38,650 nucleotides of DNA from an uncultured Eubacteriales bacterium (GTDB taxonomy: Bacteria; Bacillota; Clostridia; TANB77; CAG-508), in NCBI GenBank assembly GCA_902787685.1, contig CADAHH010000010.1:1-38650 (forward strand), written 5' to 3'. A program made the translations under genes and the position numbers. Shown here piece after piece: positions 32,887 through 38,650 of this stretch. Numbering within the stretch: position 1 is the first letter of the stretch; the number at the start of each line of letters is the position of its first letter. Below the pieces are notes generated by a model, which searched no databases, was not told the DNA's origin, and saw only the letters and a list, made by a program, of their open reading frames with translations.

Positions 32887-34508
32887 GTGAGAATATTAGT
32901 GTAAAAGAAAAAATTAATGCTCAAATAGATGTTGATAAAGAAATATTATCAGTATTACCAAAGAATAATAAAAAAAATTTACAAGCATATAAAGATAAAG
33001 CTGCTGAAATAAGTAATGAATATTCAAATTATTTGTCTGAAATAATTAATGAAATGAAAAGAAGAGCAGTAAAAATAAAATCATTTACTCCAGATTCAAA
33101 GATAGAAGAAATCACAAATGAAATACATAAATTAGGTAATATAATTGGTATATTAAACCCAAATACAACATCATTTGAAAAGATGCAATTAGATGAAATA
33201 CTATATGTTTTAAAAAATTTTTATAAAAATAATTTAGAATTAGTAAATGAAGCTATAGTCCGAGCTATTGATAAATTTAGAATGGTTGGAGTTTATTTAA
33301 CAATTGATGATTTCAATTATAGTGCATTTACAAAAGAGTATATGACAGTATTTTTAGAAGATATGAAAAAAGGCGACCCAAATTCTGCTAGAGTAAAAGA
33401 TGCTTTTGAACAAATATATTGGAAATGTTCAGACATAATAATACATATAGAATTAAATATTAGAAGCATATATTTTAGATATGAAAAAGCTATAAATAAG
33501 CATTTTGAAGATGAAGAAAAAAAAGTATTAAAAGAAATGGGGCTAAAGCCTGAAGAAATTATACAAAAGTATAATAATTTACATACACAGTTAATCGATG
33601 TGAATAATAAAGATACTGCTTTAATTATTGACAAATTTTTAAATAATGAAATAGTTCCAAAAGATTTTGAAGAATCAAGTATCAAGAAAAATTATAAGAA
33701 AATTATAGGTAAAGATTTAGAAGAATTTGATAAAGAGAAAATTCAAGAAATTAATAAAAATATTATTAGATTAAATGAAAGTCTATATGAATTTAAAAAT
33801 TATTTAAAATATAAATACATATTTAATGATGTTTTAGAAATATTTAAATCTAAAGAAAAGTTTAAAGTTATTTGTGAACAAAAACTAAAGCAAATAAAGA
33901 AGCTTGAGGCTAAGCTATTTAAAGTTAACAAAAGATTAAGCAGAATGGAAAATCATAAAAGTTTATTTAGGAAGATTTTTAGTAAAAACAATAACAGACT
34001 TGAAAAAATAAATATTAATGTTAATACACAGATTTTAGAGCTTAAACAAATATACATGGATTATGAAGAAAACAAAGTTAAAAACATTATAACTACATCT
34101 CTTAATGATAGTTCAACAATTTATGATGTATTATTATTAATATCTAATTTTTACGTATTTTTAGTAAAATCTATTATAAAAGAATATCCAGAAATAAAAC
34201 CAGATGAAATAAAAGATGTGATTGAACAATTTAGATTATTTATTAAATATCCTAAAATAACGATCATAAATAATGTTAAAATAACAGAAGACAAGGATAT
34301 TACTTTAATGATAAAAGATAGATATAATTTATGTGATATTATTATTACAAAAGAAGATTTGGATGAAGATAATCTACCTAATCTTATTACAATTGTGAAT
34401 AATATTTGCCAAAGTAATTATATTAAAAACAGTAAAACTACACTTGAAGATATACAGTTTTTATTACAGGTTAACAAATTATTAGATGATAATAATATAA
34501 ATAACTGA
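32883..34508 (+). CDS. Large helical cytosolic protein, function unknown
   Basis: A 541-residue Lys/Glu/Ile/Asn-rich protein, almost wholly alpha-helical by composition, with likely coiled coils near 1-75 and 295-400 (KQIKKLEAKLFKVNKRLSR). No signal peptide, membrane helix or catalytic motif is visible, and I do not recognise a family. It lies between the surface-protein genes and a signal peptidase gene and may be a cytosolic assembly or scaffolding factor, which is inference. Confidence 0.6.
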   Translation: MSENISVKEKINAQIDVDKEILSVLPKNNKKNLQAYKDKAAEISNEYSNYLSEIINEMKRRAVKIKSFTPDSKIEEITNEIHKLGNIIGILNPNTTSFEKMQLDEILYVLKNFYKNNLELVNEAIVRAIDKFRMVGVYLTIDDFNYSAFTKEYMTVFLEDMKKGDPNSARVKDAFEQIYWKCSDIIIHIELNIRSIYFRYEKAINKHFEDEEKKVLKEMGLKPEEIIQKYNNLHTQLIDVNNKDTALIIDKFLNNEIVPKDFEESSIKKNYKKIIGKDLEEFDKEKIQEINKNIIRLNESLYEFKNYLKYKYIFNDVLEIFKSKEKFKVICEQKLKQIKKLEAKLFKVNKRLSRMENHKSLFRKIFSKNNNRLEKININVNTQILELKQIYMDYEENKVKNIITTSLNDSSTIYDVLLLISNFYVFLVKSIIKEYPEIKPDEIKDVIEQFRLFIKYPKITIINNVKITEDKDITLMIKDRYNLCDIIITKEDLDEDNLPNLITIVNNICQSNYIKNSKTTLEDIQFLLQVNKLLDDNNINN

Positions 34509-34530
34509 AAGGACTTTTGGTTAAAGCAAA

Positions 34531-35100
34531 ATGATTGAAAAACCTACATTTTTAAGTTTTATTAAAAATTTATTAATTTTTTTACTATATATTATTATAA
34601 TACCAATTATTATATATGATTTGTTTTTAATAGTACAAACAATAATTAGACCTGGAGTTACACCAGACTTTTTTGGAATAAAAACTTTTAGTATCGTTTC
34701 AGGAAGTATGGAGCCAACAATAAATATTGATGATATTGTAATTATAAAAAAAGTAGATAAAAAAGAATTAACTAAAGATGATATTATATCATTTAAAATA
34801 AATAATGAAATAATAACTCATAGAATAATAGATAAAGAGTTAAAAAATGGAATTTTATTTTATATAACAAAAGGAGATAACAATGAAGTTCCTGATATAC
34901 ATAATGTTAAATTCAGTCAAATAGAAGGAAAATATATTGGAAAAATTCCTAAAGCAGGAAAAATTTTAACATTATTAAAAAACAAAAAAGTATTCTTCAC
35001 CATAATAATAATATTAATACTATCATTTATATTACAAAGAAAAAAAATAAAAAGAAAAATTGAAAGAAAAGCAAAAAGAGAAAAATTTGAAAAACAGTAG
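34531..35100 (+). CDS. SipW-type signal peptidase I
   Basis: A 189-residue membrane signal peptidase with the best-preserved motifs in the window: N-terminal helix (about 11-36), SIVSGSMEPTINIDD with S59, IITHRII with H97, ITKGDNNEVPD, and a C-terminal helix (about 151-167). The basic tail reads RKKIKRKIERKAKREKFEK. It is the last gene of the third transcript and the likely peptidase for the proteins at 30375-32313. The binding site AAAGGA is about 20 bases upstream, unusually far. Confidence 0.9.
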   Translation: MIEKPTFLSFIKNLLIFLLYIIIIPIIIYDLFLIVQTIIRPGVTPDFFGIKTFSIVSGSMEPTINIDDIVIIKKVDKKELTKDDIISFKINNEIITHRIIDKELKNGILFYITKGDNNEVPDIHNVKFSQIEGKYIGKIPKAGKILTLLKNKKVFFTIIIILILSFILQRKKIKRKIERKAKREKFEKQ

Positions 35101-35156
35101 GGGACATTGAGGCCATTGGGGGGCCATTGGTACCGGTTCTGTTTGTCCCCAAAAAA
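35100..35156 (+). terminator. Terminator ending the surface-protein region
   Basis: GGGGACA (35100-35106) pairs with TGTCCCC (35144-35150), with GGCCATTGG repeated twice inside, followed by an A run on this strand. It separates the secretion locus from mobile-type genes. Confidence 0.55.
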
Positions 35157-35175
35157 TAATGAGAGGATGAAACTT

Positions 35176-35301
35176 ATGATAAATAATCAAAAAATGTCAA
35201 AAGGAATAACATTAATAGCTTTAGTAGTTACAATAATTGTAAATAGAGTATTTTATGACAAGAATATAAAATTAAGAAATTTAGTGGGTTCTAGCCTATG
35301 A
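35176..35301 (+). pseudogene. Truncated type IV prepilin-like gene
   Basis: MSKGITLIALVVTIIV is the start of clostridial prepilin-like proteins: a short basic leader cleaved after Gly by prepilin peptidase, then a hydrophobic helix. After VTIIV the sequence becomes NRVFYDKNIK and stops within 20 codons, so the pilin body is gone. GAGAGG at 35161-35166 supports the start at 35176. The break point marks the left side of the mobile-type genes. Confidence 0.65.
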
Positions 35302-35316
35302 TTTATATAAACTTAT

Positions 35317-35357
35317 AATAGAATTGTTATTAAAAAAGATAATAATTCTATTTTTTT
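35317..35357 (+). terminator. Terminator before tnpV
   Basis: AATAGAATT pairs with AATTCTATT around an A-rich loop, followed by seven T. Confidence 0.7.
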
Positions 35358-35387
35358 AGTTCAAAATAAGAAAGGAAGAATTTGAAA

Positions 35388-35783
35388 ATGGAAAATAAAG
35401 AATTAAAACAAACTATTATTGATGAAAGAACAGGAATTGAATATAATTTAGTCAATGGCTATTATATTCCAAATATTGTATTATCAAAACCAAGAAGAAC
35501 AGGGAATGTTGGAAAATATGGAAGAATGCGAGCTAGATACTTGAAAGAACATAAAAAAGCAGAATACTCAATAATGCTAATTGAAAATGAATTAACAAGT
35601 CATTTACTAGATATTGATGACATTTGTAGAGAAAGAGTTGATTTGTTAGTAAAACAAATTGCAGAAAAAGAGAATGTAAATGAAGAATTAAAAGCAAAAA
35701 ATCAAATGGAATGGGTCTCTCGTATGAATAATATACTTAATAGAGTAGAAGAAATAGTTACAAATGAGATTATTTATCAGTAA
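35388..35783 (+). CDS. tnpV: TnpV-type transposon-encoded protein
   Basis: A 131-residue protein matching the TnpV family carried by Tn4451-like and other Firmicutes mobile elements. Hallmarks are NGYYIPNIVL, KYGRMRARYLKEH, an ENELTSHLLDIDD helix and QMEWVSRMNNILNRVEEIV. Its molecular role is unclear. The ATG at 35388 has AAAGGAAG nine bases upstream; an in-frame TTG at 35382 is less likely. Confidence 0.8.
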   Translation: MENKELKQTIIDERTGIEYNLVNGYYIPNIVLSKPRRTGNVGKYGRMRARYLKEHKKAEYSIMLIENELTSHLLDIDDICRERVDLLVKQIAEKENVNEELKAKNQMEWVSRMNNILNRVEEIVTNEIIYQ

Positions 35784-35785
35784 GC

Positions 35786-35813
35786 AAATTGGTCAGATGC
35801 GTCTGACCAATTT
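35786..35813. promoter_or_regulatory. 28-bp palindrome, candidate operator 1
   Basis: A near-perfect 28-bp palindrome starting AAATTGGTCAGA with core CAGATGCGTCTG, just after the tnpV stop. No T run follows, so termination is less likely than protein binding. It shares its core and ends with the palindrome at 35888-35915. Confidence 0.6.
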
Positions 35814-35843
35814 GAAGAAATTGTATCTTTTTTTGAAAAAGTA

Positions 35844-35872
35844 ATGAAAAATATAAAAATTGATGGTATAAT
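35844..35872 (+). promoter_or_regulatory. Extended -10 promoter of the AlbA_2 gene
   Basis: ATGAAA (35844-35849), 17 bases, TATAAT (35867-35872) with TG one base upstream. The transcription start should fall near 35879, just before operator 2. Confidence 0.6.
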
Positions 35873-35887
35873 ATGGAAAAACAAACT

Positions 35888-35915
35888 AAATTTTGCAGAC
35901 GCGTCTGCAAAATTT
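35888..35915. promoter_or_regulatory. 28-bp perfect palindrome, candidate operator 2
   Basis: A perfect palindrome starting AAATTTTGCAGA with core CAGACGCGTCTG, ending four bases before the AAGGAG binding site. As operator it would cover about +9 to +36; as RNA it would make a hairpin next to the binding site. Confidence 0.65.
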
Positions 35916-35931
35916 GAAAGGAGACTAGAAT

Positions 35932-37422
35932 ATGGATAAAAATTCAATTATAGAAATGTTATCAATAGGAGAAAATAAAGAGATAGAATTTAAAGAATCA
36001 AAAAATAAAATACCAAAATCTTTATGGGAAACTTATTCAGCTTTTTGTAATTCAAAAGGTGGAATAATTGTTTTAGGAATAAAAGAAAACAAAGAAAATG
36101 ACATTTGCACAATAGAAGGTATTGAAAATGCAAATCATATTTTAAAAGACTTTTGGAATACTATAAATAATAGAGAAAAAATAAGTGTAAATGTTTTAGA
36201 TGATGAAGATGTAAAAATTGTTGATATAGAAGGAAAACAAGTAATTGTAATAAAAGTTCCAAGAGCAAATAGAAAAAACAAGCCAGTATACATTAACAAT
36301 AATCCTATTATAGGAACATATAAAAGATTTCACGAGGGTGATTTTAAATGTGCAGAATATGAAGTAAAAGCAATGATAAGTGAAGCAAATGAGAAAACAA
36401 AAGATAGAATTATACTAGAAGAATATGATATTAATAGTATAAATAAAGAAACTTTAAAAGATTATAGAATTAGATTTAGAATACACAAAGGAGAAGCACA
36501 CGAATGGAATAAACTTGATGATGAAGAATTTTTGTATATGTTAAATGCAGTAGATAGAAAAACAAAAAAATTAACAATAGCAGGATTATTAATGTTTGGG
36601 CAAGAAAAAGATATAGTAGAAATATTTCCAAATTACTTTTTAGATTATAGAGAAGTTAAAGATGATAGCAATATGGAAAGATGGGCAAATAGGATTACAT
36701 CTTGGGATGATGGATGGACAGGTAATTTATGGGATTTCTTTGAAAAAATTGTAAATAGATTAACAGCAGATATTGAAGTTCCTTTTGCATTAGATAAAGA
36801 TTTAATGAGAATAGATGACACTCCAGTTCATGCCTGTATTCGTGAAGCACTTTCAAATTGCTTAATCCATACCCAATACGATGAAAGCGGAAGCATTGTT
36901 GTTGAAAAAAGAGAAAACTATTTTAAATTTGCAAATCCTGGAAATATGCGAATACCAATAGAAGATGCTTTAAAAGGTGGACAAAGTGATCCAAGAAATC
37001 CAATATTGCATAAAATGTTTTCGCATTTAGGATATGGAGAAAGAGCAGGTTCTGGATTGCCTATGATTAACAATGTTTGGAAAGAAAAAGGCTGGATATT
37101 GCCAGAAATAAAAGAGTCTTTTAATCCAAACAGAACAACATTAATTTTAATTACAAAATCGCAAAATCCACTAATCAATCCACCAATAAGTCAACCAATA
37201 AATCCACTAATAGATTTATCTGAAACACAACAAAAAATCATATCTATATTATTGCAAAATAGCACAATAAAAATTGATGAAATAGCAAATATACTTGAAT
37301 TAAAATCAAATACAATTAAGAAAAATATGAAACAATTAAAAGATATGAAAATAATTGAAAGAAAAGGAACTACAAGAAAAGGAGAATGGATTATAAAAAA
37401 TAATAAAGGAAGTGGCAAATAA
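35932..37422 (+). CDS. AlbA_2 (Schlafen-type) / HATPase regulator with winged helix
   Basis: A 496-residue protein. Residues about 10-130 form an AlbA_2 DNA/RNA-binding-type domain (KEIEFKESKNKIPKSLWE, then FCNSKGGIIVLGI), residues about 290-400 a HATPase_c_4-type ATP-binding domain (ACIREALSNCLIHTQY, FANPGNMRIP, GERAGSGLPMI), then a Pro/Ile/Asn-rich linker (NPLINPPISQPINPL) and a C-terminal winged helix (IDEIANILELKSNTIKKNMK). Such proteins act as transcriptional regulators and often sit on mobile elements. The two palindromes around its promoter could be its own operators. Confidence 0.82.
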   Translation: MDKNSIIEMLSIGENKEIEFKESKNKIPKSLWETYSAFCNSKGGIIVLGIKENKENDICTIEGIENANHILKDFWNTINNREKISVNVLDDEDVKIVDIEGKQVIVIKVPRANRKNKPVYINNNPIIGTYKRFHEGDFKCAEYEVKAMISEANEKTKDRIILEEYDINSINKETLKDYRIRFRIHKGEAHEWNKLDDEEFLYMLNAVDRKTKKLTIAGLLMFGQEKDIVEIFPNYFLDYREVKDDSNMERWANRITSWDDGWTGNLWDFFEKIVNRLTADIEVPFALDKDLMRIDDTPVHACIREALSNCLIHTQYDESGSIVVEKRENYFKFANPGNMRIPIEDALKGGQSDPRNPILHKMFSHLGYGERAGSGLPMINNVWKEKGWILPEIKESFNPNRTTLILITKSQNPLINPPISQPINPLIDLSETQQKIISILLQNSTIKIDEIANILELKSNTIKKNMKQLKDMKIIERKGTTRKGEWIIKNNKGSGK

Positions 37423-37661
37423 TGGAAGAAAAGATAAAAGAATTAACATTGCTTTTATTATATTTAACATCTTGGAAAGAAAAAGACATATTCGGAGATG
37501 AATGTATGAGGGCTTGGAAAGGTTATGATTTTGATATTTTAAATTCTTTGGAAGAAGAGAATTTAATTGGTGGAAGTACACACAAAGCAAAATCTACTTA
37601 TTTAACTGAAACAGGTGTAAATAAGGCAAAAGAATTGATGAAAAAATATAATATAGAGTAA
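37422..37661 (+). CDS. DUF6429-like small protein
   Basis: A 79-residue protein (TLLLLYLTSWKEKDIFG, then RAWKGYDFDILNSLEEEN, AKSTYLTETGVNKAKEL) that resembles DUF6429 proteins, a winged-helix-like small family often seen with transposase or mobile genes. Its ATG shares bases with the preceding stop (TAATG), so it is translationally coupled to the AlbA_2 protein. Confidence 0.65.
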   Translation: MEEKIKELTLLLLYLTSWKEKDIFGDECMRAWKGYDFDILNSLEEENLIGGSTHKAKSTYLTETGVNKAKELMKKYNIE

Positions 37662-37667
37662 TTAGTA

Positions 37668-37693
37668 AATTTGGAAACGGTGGTTGCCAAATT
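37668..37693. promoter_or_regulatory. Degenerate palindrome related to the operators
   Basis: AATTTGG (37668-37674) pairs with CCAAATT (37687-37693), with the same AT-rich outer arms as the palindromes at 35786 and 35888 but a different core. Confidence 0.3.
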
Positions 37694-37700
37694 AAAATAA

Positions 37701-37742
37701 AAATAGCATTAGATTTTTAAAGAAGTCTAGTGTTATTTTTTT
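37701..37742 (+). terminator. Terminator after the DUF6429-like gene
   Basis: AATAGCATTAGA pairs with TCTAGTGTTATT (two G-T pairs) followed by seven T. Confidence 0.8.
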
Positions 37743-37855
37743 GATGAAATTTTCTATCTACACCTATCAAGATATAAACTTATACTACTTAAATATAAAA
37801 AATCAAAATAACAGCATTTTTGTGCGAAAGAGTTTGAATGAAAGGAGGGTATTAA

Positions 37856-38365
37856 ATGCAGAATTTGAATTTAAAAGGTATATGGATACCAATAGAAATA
37901 TTAACAGATAAAAAATTAAGTGATAAAGAAAAAACAATATATGCTATAATAATATATTTGAGTAAAGAAAACAATTATTGCTATTGCACAAATAAAACTA
38001 TAAGCGAATTATTAAATATAACAATAACACAAGTATCAAGATTAGTAAATTCTTTAAAAGACAAGAATTATATAGATATTGAATTGATATACAAAGAAAA
38101 TAGTAAGCAAGTAGAAATGAGAAAACTAGTTCCAATAAAAAAATATGAAGATACCTATTTACAAAAAGTACAATACCCTCCCTACAAAAATGTTAATACC
38201 CCTATTGATGAAAATGTTAAGGATAATAAATATAATAATAAAAATATAAATAAATATAATAGCACAAAACAAAATCATAAAAAGTCAAAGGCTAATTTTG
38301 AAGAAAGAGATTATACAGGCTATGATTTTACTAGACTATATGCAAATGCAGATATTATTGCATAA
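37856..38365 (+). CDS. HTH protein, replication-initiator/replisome-organiser-like
   Basis: A 169-residue protein with a N-terminal winged-helix domain (KLSDKEKTIYAIIIYLSKEN, then TNKTISELLNITITQVSRLV) of the type in plasmid and phage replication proteins, a charged Asn/Lys-rich linker and the ending FEERDYTGYDFTRLYANAD, typical of mobile-element HTH proteins in Firmicutes. GAAAGGAGGG gives a near-perfect binding site. It may help start replication of an element or regulate it; no DNA-binding target is visible. Confidence 0.65.
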   Translation: MQNLNLKGIWIPIEILTDKKLSDKEKTIYAIIIYLSKENNYCYCTNKTISELLNITITQVSRLVNSLKDKNYIDIELIYKENSKQVEMRKLVPIKKYEDTYLQKVQYPPYKNVNTPIDENVKDNKYNNKNINKYNSTKQNHKKSKANFEERDYTGYDFTRLYANADIIA

Positions 38366-38393
38366 GCTATTACATTTTGCTTTGCATATATGA

Positions 38394-38439
38394 AAACAGC
38401 TATAAAAGTAAATGATGTTACTTTTATGGCTGTTTTTTT
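38394..38439 (+). terminator. Terminator after the HTH gene
   Basis: AAACAGCTATAAAAGTA pairs with TACTTTTATGGCTGTTT and is followed by a T run. Confidence 0.85.
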
Positions 38440-38573
38440 AGTTAAAGTTGCCAGTGGCAATTTTAACTAAAACCTAAAAAATACGAGCAAGTATTTTTTA
38501 GGCAAAAGGGTGCAGGAACTCCTGCCACAACTAACACTTTTAGCGATAGCGTAAAAAAAGTGTTGTAGTTGTG
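38440..38573. other. Run of four consecutive hairpins at the window end
   Basis: Hairpin 1 is a 29-bp near-palindrome (38440-38468, TTGCCA-G-TGGCAA centre). Hairpin 2 pairs CCTAAAAAATAC with GTATTTTTTAGG (38473-38502). Hairpin 3 pairs GCAGG with CCTGC (38512-38525). Hairpin 4 pairs ACAACTAACACTTTT with AAAAGTGTTGTAGTTGT (about 38526-38573). No ORF. Possible single-strand origin, transfer origin or element end; nothing decides between them. Confidence 0.55.
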
Positions 38574-38650
38574 TTACAATGTAAAGTTAAAAATAATGTA
38601 AAGTTGAATTTAAAAAGCATTGAAATAGCTATGTTTTTAAAACTTTAACT

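Noticed and set aside
35107..35175. Longer start for the prepilin-like ORF
   Set aside because: The upstream codons are the terminator hairpin; the binding site fits 35176.

Overview
The window is very AT-rich (roughly a quarter G+C by eye), uses standard bacterial stops with mostly ATG starts and AGGAGG-type ribosome binding sites, and carries protein families typical of Firmicutes/Clostridia (Rpn fragments, ORF6N, RhuM-Fic, SipW-like peptidases, a prepilin start, TnpV). An uncultured clostridial chromosome is the best guess; no rRNA, tRNA or CRISPR array was seen. Nearly every gene lies on the + strand; the one clear exception is a frameshifted gene at 29235-29823.

Region A (1-20.8 kb) is a belt of single accessory genes: alcohol dehydrogenase, two related HAD phosphatases, flavoprotein, MATE exporter with an attenuator-like leader, GNATs, ORF6N and RhuM-Fic proteins, HAM1-type NTPase, an inositol-monophosphatase/PfkB-like fusion, cupin, Nudix, EamA transporter, aldo/keto-reductase relative, SGNH hydrolase, alpha/beta hydrolase, DUF2207 membrane protein and MYG1 protein. 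Between them lie gene remnants (two Rpn copies, peptidase S51, GNAT, endonuclease/exonuclease fold, one unknown) and duplicated intergenic pieces, as expected of a region with repeated insertion and deletion.

Region B (20.86-35.16 kb) is the most interesting part. Operon 1 (20927-29185) encodes a signal-peptidase-like protein lacking its catalytic residues, two active-looking SipW-type signal peptidases, four small TasA/camelysin-like or other secreted proteins, a protein with a faint EAL-like C-terminus, a membrane-anchored McrB-type AAA+ ATPase and a DUF2357-like partner. After a strong terminator and a frameshifted minus-strand TasA-like gene there is a 550-base regulatory region with a 28-bp perfect inverted-repeat element, divergent promoters, and eight TTACA-type repeats about 11 bp apart that abut an extended -10 promoter. 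This drives two larger surface-protein genes (30375, 31195) sharing a W-x-E-G-x-D-P-D-C motif. A second inverted-repeat element packed with GC-rich hairpins follows, then a small ORF, a helical protein and a third active-looking SipW-type peptidase. My reading is a dedicated secretion and assembly locus for a surface fibre or coat with its own ATPase pair and signal-responsive control of its main subunits. The families are recognisable; the combination and function are inference.

Region C (35.17-38.65 kb) looks like mobile-element cargo: truncated prepilin, TnpV, an AlbA_2/HATPase regulator behind a promoter flanked by two related 28-bp palindromes, a DUF6429-like protein, a HTH protein, and a run of four consecutive hairpins at the window end.
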